Assembly (NCBI RefSeq): GCF_019801145.1
Contig: NZ_JAHVJQ010000001.1
Location: 434,001-498,000, forward strand
Direction: 5' to 3'
DNA length: 64,000 nt
Source: Leisingera aquaemixtae
Lineage (GTDB): Bacteria > Pseudomonadota > Alphaproteobacteria > Rhodobacterales > Rhodobacteraceae
Shown: positions 1-8,896 of the stretch, one piece after another
Numbering within the stretch: position 1 is the first letter of the stretch
Layout of the letters: every line of letters begins with the position of its first letter
Made by a program: the position numbers and the translations under genes
The notes under the pieces: generated by a model
The model's input: only the letters and a program-made list of their open reading frames with translations
The model's database searches: none
Told to the model about the DNA's origin: nothing

Positions 1-1
1 C

Positions 2-865
2 CATGCCAATTCGAACCGGGCGTCCGCGCCGTTTATCACCGTGAACTGCGCCAGCATCGAGCCCGACCGGATGGAAGAGGTGCTGTTCGGGCGTGAGTCC
101 GCGGAGCGGGGGGTGGAGCCGGGCCTTTTGGAGCAGGCGCACGGCGGGGTGGTGTTCTTCGACGAGGTCGCCGACATGCCGCTGGGCACCCAGTCCAAGA
201 TCCTGCGGGTGCTGGTGGACCAGCAGTTCCAGCGCGTCGGCGGCTCTGATAAGATCAGGGTCGACCTGCGGGTGGTCTCCTCGACCAACAGGGATCTGGA
301 CGCCGAAATCGAGGCCGGCACCTTCCGCCAGGAGCTGTACCACCGGCTGAACGTGGTGCCGGTGGCGGTGCCGTCGCTGGCGGACCGGCGCGAGGATATC
401 CCGCTGCTGGCCGGCCATTTCATCGCCCAGTTCAACGAGGCGCAGGGCCTGCCGCTGCGCGAACTGACCGAGGAGGCGGTGGCGCTGATGCAGACGATGC
501 TGTGGCCGGGCAACGTGCGGCAGCTGAAGAACCTGGTGGAGCGGGTGCTGATCCTGGGCGACGGCAGCGGCCCGATCGAGGCCAAGGACTTGCCGCGCGA
601 GGAGGAGAAGCCGCAGGAGGAGGGCCGGGTGGTGCTGTCCGGCGCGCTGGCCACCCTGCCGCTGCGCGAGGCGCGGGAGGCGTTCGAGCGCGAGTATCTG
701 CTGACCCAGATCAACCGCTTTGGCGGCAATATCAGCCGCACCGCGTCTTTTGTCGGCATGGAGCGTTCGGCACTGCACCGCAAGCTGAAGTCGCTGGGGG
801 TGGTGACATCCAACAAGGCAGGCGCCCGGGTGGCGCATGTGGAGACCGAAGAAGAGCAGGCCTGA
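2..865 (+). CDS. ntrX: NtrX-type response regulator, 5'-truncated by window edge
   Basis: This is the C-terminal part of the NtrX regulator of the NtrY/NtrX nitrogen and redox two-component system; the receiver domain and Walker A lie upstream of the window. The reading frame is open from base 2. The AAA+ domain shows the Walker B-like stretch VVFFDEVADMP, a sensor region (RVVSSTNRDL) and an arginine-rich lid (WPGNVRQLKNLVERV). A C-terminal Fis-type helix-turn-helix follows (TQINRFGGNISRTASFVGM, then the recognition helix). Where sigma-54 activators carry GAFTGA, between LFGRE and the EQAHGG stretch, this protein has a shortened loop without it, so it probably does not act as a classical sigma-54 activator. 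The downstream order ntrX-trkA-trkH-hfq-hflX is typical of Rhodobacterales; here three minus-strand genes lie between ntrX and trkA. Confidence 0.9.
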   Translation, partial: HANSNRASAPFITVNCASIEPDRMEEVLFGRESAERGVEPGLLEQAHGGVVFFDEVADMPLGTQSKILRVLVDQQFQRVGGSDKIRVDLRVVSSTNRDLDAEIEAGTFRQELYHRLNVVPVAVPSLADRREDIPLLAGHFIAQFNEAQGLPLRELTEEAVALMQTMLWPGNVRQLKNLVERVLILGDGSGPIEAKDLPREEEKPQEEGRVVLSGALATLPLREAREAFEREYLLTQINRFGGNISRTASFVGMERSALHRKLKSLGVVTSNKAGARVAHVETEEEQA

Positions 866-876
866 GCAGGCTGCCG

Positions 877-901
877 CTGCGCCCGGCTGCACCGGGCGCA
901 G
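877..901. terminator. strong hairpin between convergent ntrX and caspase gene
   Basis: A perfect 10-bp stem (CTGCGCCCGG / CCGGGCGCAG) with a 5-nt loop lies in the 42-bp gap between two convergent genes. There is no U-tract on either side, so it may act as a bidirectional pause or RNA 3'-end stabiliser rather than a textbook intrinsic terminator. Confidence 0.5.
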
Positions 902-907
902 GCGCCA

Positions 908-3265
908 TCAGAACAGGTCCTGGCGGATCGGGTTCAGCGCAAAGTGAACCTGGGCAGCCAGCTGCAGCTGGCTGATGGGATCGTCGGGGACAATCGCGGG
1001 CAGGCCCGCTTCGCGCGCCCAATTGGCCAGCTGCTTGCGCGATGCCGGGCCGAACTGGCCGTCGACAGCAATTGCGGATCCCAACTGCCGCAGGATGTAC
1101 TGGGTGGCTGCTGAGACATCCTTCTCAGTCATGCCGGACAGCAGATCCCGCGCGGCAGCGCGGGCCTCCGGATCATTCAGCGCCATCGCCTTGCCCGCCC
1201 GGGCCGCGGCGGCATGGGCCGGCACCCGGTCCTGCAGCCGGTTCAGCGCCACCCAGGCGCCATTGGCGCCGCCCCAGGCATCGCCGCGGGCAAGCCCCAT
1301 ATCATACCATTCCAGCGCCTCGGCCGCATCGCTGCCGGGCAGGTCGCCGTTCATGATCATCCGGCCGATCTCACCCGGCGCATGCGGGTGGCCAAGCTGC
1401 GCCGCTTCGGCAAACAGCGCCTTGGCCTTTTCCTTGTCCACCGGTTTGCCCGCGCCGCCGTCCCGGTAGACATAGCCGAGGTTGGCGGTGCCGTAGATGT
1501 CGCCGCGCCCGGCGGAGGCTTCCAGATAGGCCAGCCCACGGTCCGGCTGTGCCAGCTCATCGCCGCTCCACAGGAAGAAGACGCCCAGCTCATTCAAGGC
1601 GTATGTGTGGCCCAGTTCCACCGCCCGGCTGAGCAGGTCAAAGCCGCGCTGTTTTTCCTCGGGCGTGCTGCTTCTGCGCAGGAGCCGCTTGCCGCGGGCA
1701 TGCATCGAGAAGGGGTCGCCGGCTTCGATTCCCTTGTCCCACAGGGCAAACGCCTTGTCCGGGTCAAACGGGATCGGCACGGTTTCGCGGTCGACATTCG
1801 GGGTGACATGCAGATAGGCCACCGCGTTATAGGCGCGGACATGGCCCAGCTCGGCCGCCTTTTCAAAGGCTTCGTAGGCGTCCATCAGGTGGCCCTGGCC
1901 CTGCAGCGCGCGGCCGAGCTGATAATGCAGGCGTCCGATTTCCGGGGCGGCTTCCACCGCCTCGCGGCAGGCCGCCTCTGCTGCCCGGAGGTCGATTTCA
2001 TTGGGGAAGCGGTAGAGGCCCACCCCCTGCAAATCCAGCAGATCGCCGGCCTCCAGGTCGCATTGCCGTGCAATCATTTCCAGATTGACCGTCACGTCGC
2101 GCACCGCGTCCGCCTGCGCCAGCCGCAGCACCATCCGGTCCTTGCGGACCTGGCCGCCATCCTTGCGGGCGGGCAGCTCGGTCAGTTTGGGCGCATAGCT
2201 GAGGCTGAGCGCGCGGCCATCACCCGCATTCAGCGAGGTGACACCGGCGGACGGGGTTTCGACAATCGACACAGTGGTGCCCGCCTGGACATAGGGGCTG
2301 ATCTCCGGTGCCAGCTCCAGTGCCCGGCCAAGCGGTATCTTGACCGACAGCTCGGCCGGCAATTGGCCGAGGCTGGCCGGAGCGGCCTCCGGGGCGGTTG
2401 TCTGCGGTGCGGTGCCCAGGTCCGCCGCTGCGATGTTCAGCGACCGGTCCGCCGGGCGCAGGTAGATTTTCTGCATCAGCGTCGAACTTTCCCAAGGCAC
2501 TTGGGTGTTGCCGGTGGCGTTGTAGACGTCGCTGCGGATTGCAGAGAGGACGGTCATCGCATCCTCGTCCGGGTTGTCCGGGAAATGCCGCACCACGGAA
2601 GCGGTATAGGGGCTGTTGCCGCCGGGCTCGCCATCCAGCGCGGTGGCGCCGGGGGAGGTGGAGAAGGCCACCAGGGTGTTCAGCGGCGGGCGGAACACGT
2701 CGAAGCCTTCGCGCGCCTCATAGAGCTGGGCGCCGACCTCGGCGTTGAGCTTGGCATCCGGCACCGGGTTGTCGCGGCAGGAATCCAGCATCAGGATCTG
2801 GCTGCCCGCCTTGCCGCCGATGATGGCGGACACCCTGTCCAGCGTGACCGACTGGAAGGGCAGGTCGTTGATGCCGGACAGCTTGGCGTCGCTGGTCAGC
2901 AGGTAGTTGCGGCGCCCCAGCTGGATGCCGTGGCCTGCGTAATAGAAGAACACCTGGCTGCCGTCGCGGATGTTGAGGGCAGCCTGGCGCAGCAGCGCCT
3001 CGAACCCGCGTTTGTCCAGGTCGTAGCCTTCATAGACGGTGTACCCGAAGGACTTGAGCATCTCTGCCATCGCCTCGGCGTCCTTGCGGGTGTTGGTCAG
3101 GTCGGTGACGTGGTCGTAGTCCTGAATGCCGATCACAATCGCGGTTTCCGGGGCTGCGCCCCGTTCGCTGGTTTCATAGGCCGCCTGTGCAGCCGCGGGT
3201 GGCAGCAGCAAAGAGGCCAGGAGCGCGGCAGCAACAGCGGGACGTTCGGGGGAATGGAGTGTCAT
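908..3265 (-). CDS. secreted caspase-family protein with Sel1 repeats and C-terminal peptidoglycan-binding-like segment
   Basis: 785 aa. An N-terminal signal peptide (hydrophobic residues 10-28, PPAAAQA cleavage area) is followed by a caspase/metacaspase p20 fold. The visible catalytic dyad is His112 in YYAGHGIQLG and Cys163 in LMLDSCRDNP. The middle region is followed, from about residue 430, by TPR/Sel1-like repeats, with several AxxLGHxxA-type units such as AAELGHVRAYNAVAYL and AAQLGHPHAPGEIG. The last 70 residues contain AVDGQFGPASRKQL, which resembles a PG_binding_1 unit. It is probably periplasmic or surface exposed. It sits 15 bp downstream of a Gly-rich lipoprotein gene on the same strand and is likely cotranscribed. 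Bacterial orthocaspases of this type are proteases of mostly unknown substrate; activity here is inferred only from the intact dyad. Confidence 0.85.
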   Translation of the reverse strand: MTLHSPERPAVAAALLASLLLPPAAAQAAYETSERGAAPETAIVIGIQDYDHVTDLTNTRKDAEAMAEMLKSFGYTVYEGYDLDKRGFEALLRQAALNIRDGSQVFFYYAGHGIQLGRRNYLLTSDAKLSGINDLPFQSVTLDRVSAIIGGKAGSQILMLDSCRDNPVPDAKLNAEVGAQLYEAREGFDVFRPPLNTLVAFSTSPGATALDGEPGGNSPYTASVVRHFPDNPDEDAMTVLSAIRSDVYNATGNTQVPWESSTLMQKIYLRPADRSLNIAAADLGTAPQTTAPEAAPASLGQLPAELSVKIPLGRALELAPEISPYVQAGTTVSIVETPSAGVTSLNAGDGRALSLSYAPKLTELPARKDGGQVRKDRMVLRLAQADAVRDVTVNLEMIARQCDLEAGDLLDLQGVGLYRFPNEIDLRAAEAACREAVEAAPEIGRLHYQLGRALQGQGHLMDAYEAFEKAAELGHVRAYNAVAYLHVTPNVDRETVPIPFDPDKAFALWDKGIEAGDPFSMHARGKRLLRRSSTPEEKQRGFDLLSRAVELGHTYALNELGVFFLWSGDELAQPDRGLAYLEASAGRGDIYGTANLGYVYRDGGAGKPVDKEKAKALFAEAAQLGHPHAPGEIGRMIMNGDLPGSDAAEALEWYDMGLARGDAWGGANGAWVALNRLQDRVPAHAAAARAGKAMALNDPEARAAARDLLSGMTEKDVSAATQYILRQLGSAIAVDGQFGPASRKQLANWAREAGLPAIVPDDPISQLQLAAQVHFALNPIRQDLF

Positions 3266-3280
3266 GGCGTGATCCGGGTG

Positions 3281-3592
3281 TTAACCCCAGCCCCCGCCGC
3301 CGCCGCTTCCACCACCGCCGCCACCGGCACCGCCGCCGCCGCCGCCGCCACCACCGCCGCCGGGACCGGCACCGCCGCCGCCGGGCGGCCCGATGGTCTC
3401 AACCGCCGGAGCGGTTGGCGTCGGGGCCGGTGCTGTTGTGCTGGCCGGGCGCGTGGCAGGTGCGCTGTAGGTTGAGGGGGCAGCAGCCGGTGCCGGTGCT
3501 GCCGATGGCGGCGGAGCAATTGGCGCAGTGGGTTCGCAGGCTGCGGTAACGGCTGCAACCGGCAGCACGGCAAACAGGAAATGTATCCGCAT
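3281..3592 (-). CDS. Pro/Ala- and poly-Gly-rich small lipoprotein
   Basis: About 103 aa. I chose the ATG at 3592 because a good Shine-Dalgarno (AGAAAGG) lies 6 nt upstream; an in-frame ATG 39 bp earlier would spoil the signal peptide. MRIHFLFAVLPVAAVTAAC is a lipoprotein signal with a usable lipobox, then a Pro/Ala/Thr-rich linker, then about 40 residues that are almost all glycine with a few Ala/Ser/Pro, ending in GGGWG. The product is predicted to be a lipid-anchored, disordered, glycine-rich peptide of unknown role. The poly-Gly DNA is a run of CCG-type triplets on the plus strand. The next gene, 15 bp downstream, is the secreted caspase/Sel1 protein, so the two may be an operon. Confidence 0.65.
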   Translation of the reverse strand: MRIHFLFAVLPVAAVTAACEPTAPIAPPPSAAPAPAAAPSTYSAPATRPASTTAPAPTPTAPAVETIGPPGGGGAGPGGGGGGGGGGGAGGGGGGSGGGGGWG

Positions 3593-3719
3593 CGGGTACC
3601 TTTCTCTTTTGAGAATACTGGGCAAAAACAATTGGCGTTCAGCTTACTTGAACTTAGGCCGCAAATCAAAATTGTCCCGCCGCAGGCTGGCTCTCAGCAG
3701 GTGCGGCTGATCCGGGCCG

Positions 3720-4187
3720 TCAGCCGCCGGGGCGTATGGTGACGCTGCCATCGCGGTTGCGCTGCGCGCAGGCGGCTTCGGTCAGCGGCGCCAGACGCGG
3801 CCCGGATACCGCTGCTGCGCTGCGCTGGGTGCAGCGTTTCAGCGCAATCTGCTGATACCCTTTGGAAGCCATGCAGGATCTCTCCAGCCGCTGGCGCAGG
3901 GGCTTGTTCACGTCAACGGTGTATATGCTGCCTTGCGACCAGTAACCGGGATAGTAGTAGCAACTGCCGCCGGAACAGACCTTGCGGCCGGGGTAATAGA
4001 CCGGCGGGTGCTGGCGGATCTCATTGGCTACGGGCGCATCCTTCAGCGCCTGCGCTGCGCAGGCCAGCTCATCGGATTGCAGGCGGGAAACCTCTGCCCC
4101 CTGCCTGTAATAGACCGGAAGGGGGCCGCAGGCGGTTGCGAAAAGCAGCAGTGCCATGCCCGCCGTGACCGTTACGCTCCATTGCAT
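3720..4187 (-). CDS. small lipoprotein of unknown function
   Basis: About 155 aa from the ATG at 4187, which gives a clean signal (MQWSVTVTAGMALLLFATAC) with lipobox ATAC; the next ATG at 4157 (MALLLFATAC) is also possible and neither has a strong ribosome site. The mature part is Tyr/Cys-rich with PPVYYPGRKVCSGGSCYYYPGYW near the middle and several further cysteines (KRCTQ, EAACAQ), suggesting disulfide bonding in the periplasm. No enzymatic motif is recognised. It is divergent from trkA, with about 110 bp between the starts. Confidence 0.6.
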   Translation of the reverse strand: MQWSVTVTAGMALLLFATACGPLPVYYRQGAEVSRLQSDELACAAQALKDAPVANEIRQHPPVYYPGRKVCSGGSCYYYPGYWSQGSIYTVDVNKPLRQRLERSCMASKGYQQIALKRCTQRSAAAVSGPRLAPLTEAACAQRNRDGSVTIRPGG

Positions 4188-4300
4188 GGGGAAAGAATGG
4201 GCGCAAACTGAGGAAGTTACAATTAATTTGACCGTGATTGCGGCATCTGTCATTCACATCGGGCAAAACTCAGCCTGAATTTCCGCCAAGGGACACGCAC

Positions 4301-5677
4301 ATGAAGGTCATTATCTGCGGCGCGGGCCAAGTCGGCTGGCAGATCGCACGGCACCTGTCCGGAGAGCACAACGACGTCACCGTCGTCGACAGCAACGCGG
4401 AGCTGGTGCGGCGGGCGACGGACACCCTGGACGTGCAGGGAATTCACGGCTTTGCCTCCTACCCGGACGTGCTGGACCGGGCCGGCGCGCGGGACGCCGA
4501 CATGATCATCGCAGCCACCCACTCGGATGAGGTCAACATGGTGACCTGCCAGGTGGCCCATTCGGTGTTCAAGGTACAGCGCAAGATTGCCCGCCTGCGG
4601 GCCAAAAGCTACCTGACCGCGATCTATTCCGATCTTTACCAGCGCGAGCATCTGCCGATCGACGTGGTGATCAGCCCGGAGCGGGAGGTGGCTGCGGCGG
4701 CCATGCAGCGGCTGTCGGCGCCGGCGGCGTTCGACACCGAGACCTTCATGGGCGGCAAGGCGCAGCTTTTGGGCATTCAGATCGACGAGGACTGCCCGGT
4801 GGTGAACACGCCGCTGCGGCAGCTGACCGACCTGTTCTCGACGCTGCGCGCCATCGTGGTCGGTGTGCGCCGGGACGGCACGCTGTTTGCGCCAGAACCG
4901 GGGGACCAGCTGTTTGTCGGCGACAGCTGCTATGTCTTTTCCCACGTCGAGGACGTTCCGCGCACCATCGAGGTGTTCGGCAAGCATGAGAAACGCCAGG
5001 ACCGCGTGGTCGTGGTGGGCGGCGGCAACGTCGGCCTGGAAGTGGCCAAGGCGCTGGAAAGCAGTGCCTACCGGATCCGGGCCAAGGTGATTGAGCGGGA
5101 CCGCAGGTGTGCCGAGCGCGCCGCCGAGGAACTGGAGCGCACCATCGTTCTGAACGGCGACGGCCTGGACCGGTCGCTGATGATCGAGGCGGGCATCGAC
5201 AAGGCGGATGCAATGCTGGCGGTGACCGATGACGACAAGGTCAACATGCTGGCCGCGGTGCGGGCCAAGGCCGAAGGCTGCCCGCTGGCGATTGCGCTGA
5301 TCAACGACCCGACCCTGGTGCCGCTGCTGCCGCACCTGGGCATCGATGCGTACATCAACCCGCGCTCCACCACCGTCAGCTCGATCCTGCGCCATATCCG
5401 CTACGGCCGGGTGCGGCAGGTCTACTCCCTGGGGGACGCCGAAGCCGAGATGATCGAGGCTGAAGTCCTGTCGACCTCGCCGATTGCCGGGCAGATGATC
5501 CGGGAGACCGATTTCCCCGAAGGGGTGCTGGTCGGCGGCATCCTGAAAGACGGCGAGATGCTGCGCCCCTCGGGCGAGACCCGCATCGAGGAGGGCGACG
5601 TGATCGCGCTGTTCGCGATGGCCGACGACGTGCCCGAGGTGGAGCGTCTCCTGCAGGTGTCGATCGACTACTTCTAA
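4301..5677 (+). CDS. trkA: Trk potassium uptake system, NAD-binding regulatory subunit TrkA
   Basis: 458 aa, the usual TrkA length. It is the cytosolic ring-forming subunit that gates the TrkH K+ channel through NAD(H)/nucleotide binding. Two tandem RCK units are visible: a first Rossmann motif at residues 5-12 (ICGAGQVG) and a second at about 235-242 (VVVGGGNVG), each followed by a TrkA_C domain (second one ending near GEGDVIALFA-type sequence). The start is set at the ATG at 4301, preceded by AAGGGA; an upstream in-frame ATG at 4238 would add 21 residues before the Rossmann strand. It is followed by trkH after one base. Confidence 0.95.
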   Translation: MKVIICGAGQVGWQIARHLSGEHNDVTVVDSNAELVRRATDTLDVQGIHGFASYPDVLDRAGARDADMIIAATHSDEVNMVTCQVAHSVFKVQRKIARLRAKSYLTAIYSDLYQREHLPIDVVISPEREVAAAAMQRLSAPAAFDTETFMGGKAQLLGIQIDEDCPVVNTPLRQLTDLFSTLRAIVVGVRRDGTLFAPEPGDQLFVGDSCYVFSHVEDVPRTIEVFGKHEKRQDRVVVVGGGNVGLEVAKALESSAYRIRAKVIERDRRCAERAAEELERTIVLNGDGLDRSLMIEAGIDKADAMLAVTDDDKVNMLAAVRAKAEGCPLAIALINDPTLVPLLPHLGIDAYINPRSTTVSSILRHIRYGRVRQVYSLGDAEAEMIEAEVLSTSPIAGQMIRETDFPEGVLVGGILKDGEMLRPSGETRIEEGDVIALFAMADDVPEVERLLQVSIDYF

Positions 5678-5678
5678 G

Positions 5679-7214
5679 ATGCGCCGCGTTGTCCAAGCCC
5701 CCATCGGCGTGATGCGCCTGCCGCTGTTCCTTCTGATCTGGGGCATCGCCTCGCTGGCGATGTGGCTGCCGGCCATCCATGCGCTGGTGCTGGACGACCA
5801 TCACACATCGCAGAGCTTCTTTTACTCCGGCCTCGCCGGGATGATCGTGGTGGTGCTGATTGCGCTGTCGCTGGGCAGCCGGGTGCCGCGCTACGGGATG
5901 CCGGGGCAGCTCTTGTCGCTGCTGGCCACCTTCACCGTGCTGCCGCTGTTCCTGGCGGTGCCGGTGCAGGACGCGCTGGTCACCACCCGCTTTGTGAACG
6001 CCTATTTCGACATGGTCAGCGCGATTACCACCACCGGGGCCGACATTTGGGGCGATCCGGGCCGGCTGCCGCCAAGCGTGCATCTGTGGCGTGCGATGGT
6101 CGGCTGGCTGGGCGGTCTGCTGATGTGGATTGCCGCCTCGGCGGTGCTGGCCCCGATGTCGCTGGGCGGGTTCGAAGTCACCGCCAAGGGGGAGCCGGGC
6201 GGCGGTGTCGCCGGCCCTGCGCAGATGGAAAGAGCCGACCCGCGCCGCCAGCTGCTGCTTGTCACCCGCACACTGGCGCCGGTCTATGCCGGGCTGACCA
6301 TGGTGCTGTGGCTGTTGCTGATGATTACCGGCGCGCAGGCGCTGACCGGGCTCAGCCACGCGATGTCGGTGATGGCGACCTCCGGGATATCCGCAACCGG
6401 CGGGGTGGAGAACGCCGGCAGCGGCATTGCCGGCGAGATGGTGATGTTCCTGTTCATGTTCTTCGCCCTGTCGCGGCTGACTTTCTCCAGCGACACGGTG
6501 ACGTCCGGGCAGGGGCGTCTGGACATGGATCCGGAGTTCCGCACCGGGCTGCTGATCGTCTTCGGCGTTCCAATGCTGCTGTTCCTGCGCCATTGGTTCG
6601 CCGCCTATGAGGTGGATGCGGGCGAGGACCTGCTGCAGGCGCTGCAGGCGCTGTGGGGGGCCGTGTTCACGGTGATGTCCTTCCTGTCGACAACCGGGTT
6701 CGAAAGCGTGCACTGGCAGGCCGCGCGGAGCTGGTCGGGGCTGGAAACCCCGGGCATGATCCTGCTGGGGCTTGCGGTGTTCGGCGGCGGCGTGGCGACA
6801 ACAGCCGGCGGGGTCAAGCTGCTGCGGGTCTACGCGCTTTACCTCAACGGGCTGCGGGAGATGGAGCGGCTGGTGCATCCCCATTCCGTCAGCGGCGCGG
6901 GTGACCGCACCAAGCGCCTGCAAAAGAACGGCGCCTTTGTCGCCTGGGTGTTCTTCATGCTGTTTGCGCTGTCGCTGGCGCTTGTCAGCACCGCGCTGGC
7001 CGCGGTCGGATCGAGTTTCGAACAGTCGCTGGTGCTGGCAATCGCCGCGCTGTCGACCACCGGGCCGCTGACCGAAAGCGCCAGCAGTGCCCCCATCGTG
7101 CTGAACCAGCTGACTGAGCCGGCCAAGCTGATCCTGTGCATCGCGATGGTGCTGGGGCGGCTGGAAACCCTTGCCTTCATCGCGCTGCTGTCACCGAACC
7201 TCTGGCGCAGCTGA
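5679..7214 (+). CDS. trkH: Trk potassium uptake system, channel subunit TrkH
   Basis: 511 aa polytopic membrane protein with about ten hydrophobic segments. K+-selectivity-type pore loops are seen as TTTGADIWG (around residue 120), TSGISATGG (around 240), STTGFESVHW (around 340) and STTGPLTE (around 460), each in the expected P-loop position of the Trk/Ktr/HKT family. It forms the ion pathway gated by TrkA, whose gene ends one base upstream, so the two are translationally coupled. No terminator is evident before hfq. Confidence 0.95.
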   Translation: MRRVVQAPIGVMRLPLFLLIWGIASLAMWLPAIHALVLDDHHTSQSFFYSGLAGMIVVVLIALSLGSRVPRYGMPGQLLSLLATFTVLPLFLAVPVQDALVTTRFVNAYFDMVSAITTTGADIWGDPGRLPPSVHLWRAMVGWLGGLLMWIAASAVLAPMSLGGFEVTAKGEPGGGVAGPAQMERADPRRQLLLVTRTLAPVYAGLTMVLWLLLMITGAQALTGLSHAMSVMATSGISATGGVENAGSGIAGEMVMFLFMFFALSRLTFSSDTVTSGQGRLDMDPEFRTGLLIVFGVPMLLFLRHWFAAYEVDAGEDLLQALQALWGAVFTVMSFLSTTGFESVHWQAARSWSGLETPGMILLGLAVFGGGVATTAGGVKLLRVYALYLNGLREMERLVHPHSVSGAGDRTKRLQKNGAFVAWVFFMLFALSLALVSTALAAVGSSFEQSLVLAIAALSTTGPLTESASSAPIVLNQLTEPAKLILCIAMVLGRLETLAFIALLSPNLWRS

Positions 7215-7335
7215 CAGCCCCCGCGGGTAAAAAGTGTTTTTCGGGTGGAAACTTATTTTTTCTTTCTCCATACTGATTTTTAACGTGCGTGCTGGTCCGC
7301 AGCGCGCGGCAAGAACAAAGGCGAGACAATAAAAA

Positions 7336-7575
7336 ATGGCTTCGGACAGACAGAATCTTCAGGATGCCTTCCTGAATCACGTTCGCAAAACCAAGGTTCC
7401 GGTTACAATCTTTCTGATCAACGGGGTCAAGTTGCAGGGTGTGATCACCTGGTTCGATAATTTCTGCGTGCTGCTGCGCCGCGACGGACAGTCGCAGCTC
7501 GTCTACAAACACGCGATTTCGACCATCATGCCGGCCCAGCCGATCAGTCTCTATGAGGGTGAAGACTCCAATTGA
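7336..7575 (+). CDS. hfq: RNA chaperone Hfq
   Basis: 79 aa, typical of short alphaproteobacterial Hfq proteins. Sm1 (residues about 8-50: [27 protein letters not shown]) and Sm2 with [10 protein letters not shown] carry the hexamer interface and the proximal-face lysine/histidine. It mediates small-RNA/mRNA pairing. The 120-bp leader between trkH and hfq is A/T-rich compared with the neighbours and probably holds its own promoter. The stop overlaps the hflX start (TGATG), so the two are coupled. Confidence 0.97.
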   Translation: MASDRQNLQDAFLNHVRKTKVPVTIFLINGVKLQGVITWFDNFCVLLRRDGQSQLVYKHAISTIMPAQPISLYEGEDSN

Positions 7576-8846
7576 TGGAGCATGAAAGGAAGCAGACCCG
7601 CGCCTGGGTGCTGCATCCGGAAATCAAATCAGACAGCGGGCGCCGCGAGGCTGCTCCCGCGCTAGAGGAGGCCGTTGCGCTGGCAGCGGCCTTGCCCGAT
7701 CTTGACGTGATCGGATCAAATGTGGTGCGCCTGCCCAAGGCGCATCCGGGGATGCTGTTCGGCTCCGGCAAGATCGAAGAGCTGGCAGGCATCCTGAAGG
7801 CGAATGAAATTGAACTGGTCCTGATCGACGGGCCGGTTTCCCCGGTTCAGCAGCGCAACCTGGAGAAGGCCTGGAAGGTCAAGATCCTCGACCGGACCGG
7901 GCTGATCCTGGAGATATTCTCGGACCGTGCGGCGACCCGCGAAGGCGTGCTGCAGGTCGAGATGGCGGCGCTCAGCTATCAGCGGACGCGGCTGGTGCGG
8001 GCCTGGACCCACCTGGAGCGCCAGCGCGGCGGCCTGGGGTTTGTCGGCGGGCCCGGCGAAACCCAGATCGAGGCCGACCGGCGCGCCATTGACGACCAGC
8101 TGGTGCGGCTGCGCCGCCAGCTGGACAAAGTGGTGAAAACCCGGACGCTGCACCGCGCCTCGCGTGCCAAGGTGCCTTACCCGATTGTCGCGCTGGTGGG
8201 CTACACCAACGCTGGCAAGTCGACGCTGTTCAACCGCCTGACTGGGGCGGAGGTGATGGCCAAGGACATGCTCTTTGCCACGCTGGACCCGACCATGCGT
8301 CGGGTGGAGCTGCCGGACGGGCCGGAGATCATCCTGTCCGATACGGTTGGCTTTATCTCGGACCTGCCGACGGAGCTGGTCGCCGCCTTCCGCGCCACGC
8401 TGGAAGAGGTGCTGGCCGCGGATGTGATCCTGCATGTCCGCGACATCAGCCACGACCAAAGCGAAGAGCAGGCAGAGGATGTCGAGGCGATCCTGGCCTC
8501 GCTGGGCGTGGACGAAAACCGGGCCCGGATCGAGATCTGGAACAAGCTGGACCAGCTGCCGGAGGAAGAAGCCGAGGCCCGCCGCCAGCGCGCGGCGCGC
8601 GAGGAGGGTATCCATGCGATCTCGGCCCTGACCGGCGAGGGGCTGGACGGCCTACTGGCCGATATCGCCGAAAAGCTGCAGGGCGTGCGGCACGAGGAAC
8701 TGCTGCAGCTTACCTTCGCGCAGGGCAAGCAGCGCGCCTGGCTGTTCAAGGAAGACCTGGTGCAGCGCGAGGAGCAGACCGAGAGCGGCTTTGACATCAC
8801 TGTGCTCTGGACCGACCGGCAGAAGGCGAAATTCGAAAGGCTGTGA
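7575..8846 (+). CDS. hflX: GTPase HflX (ribosome-associated)
   Basis: 423 aa from the ATG at 7575, which overlaps the hfq stop; a TTG one codon earlier is possible but unnecessary. The N-terminal HflX domain (GMLFGSGKIEEL, LIDGPVSPVQQRNLE) is followed by the Gly-rich linker GGLGFVGGPGETQIE and a P-loop G domain: G1 GYTNAGKST at about residues 209-217, G3 DTVGFISDLP, and NKLDQL as G4. Known family members split stalled or hibernating 70S ribosomes under heat or other stress. The hfq-hflX arrangement is conserved in many Proteobacteria. Confidence 0.96.
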   Translation: MEHERKQTRAWVLHPEIKSDSGRREAAPALEEAVALAAALPDLDVIGSNVVRLPKAHPGMLFGSGKIEELAGILKANEIELVLIDGPVSPVQQRNLEKAWKVKILDRTGLILEIFSDRAATREGVLQVEMAALSYQRTRLVRAWTHLERQRGGLGFVGGPGETQIEADRRAIDDQLVRLRRQLDKVVKTRTLHRASRAKVPYPIVALVGYTNAGKSTLFNRLTGAEVMAKDMLFATLDPTMRRVELPDGPEIILSDTVGFISDLPTELVAAFRATLEEVLAADVILHVRDISHDQSEEQAEDVEAILASLGVDENRARIEIWNKLDQLPEEEAEARRQRAAREEGIHAISALTGEGLDGLLADIAEKLQGVRHEELLQLTFAQGKQRAWLFKEDLVQREEQTESGFDITVLWTDRQKAKFERL

Positions 8847-8871
8847 TCTTCCGAACTGCTTACAAAGAAAA

Positions 8872-8896
8872 ACGGGCGCTGATGCGCCCGTTTTTT
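8872..8896 (+). terminator. intrinsic terminator after hflX
   Basis: An 8-bp GC-rich stem (ACGGGCGC / GCGCCCGT) with loop TGAT is followed immediately by six T. It ends the trkA-trkH-hfq-hflX transcription unit on the plus strand, just at the 3' end of the convergent acylase gene. Confidence 0.9.

Noticed and set aside
4238-4300. Upstream ATG for trkA
   Set aside because: It adds 21 residues before the Rossmann strand and the ribosome site lies at the later ATG.
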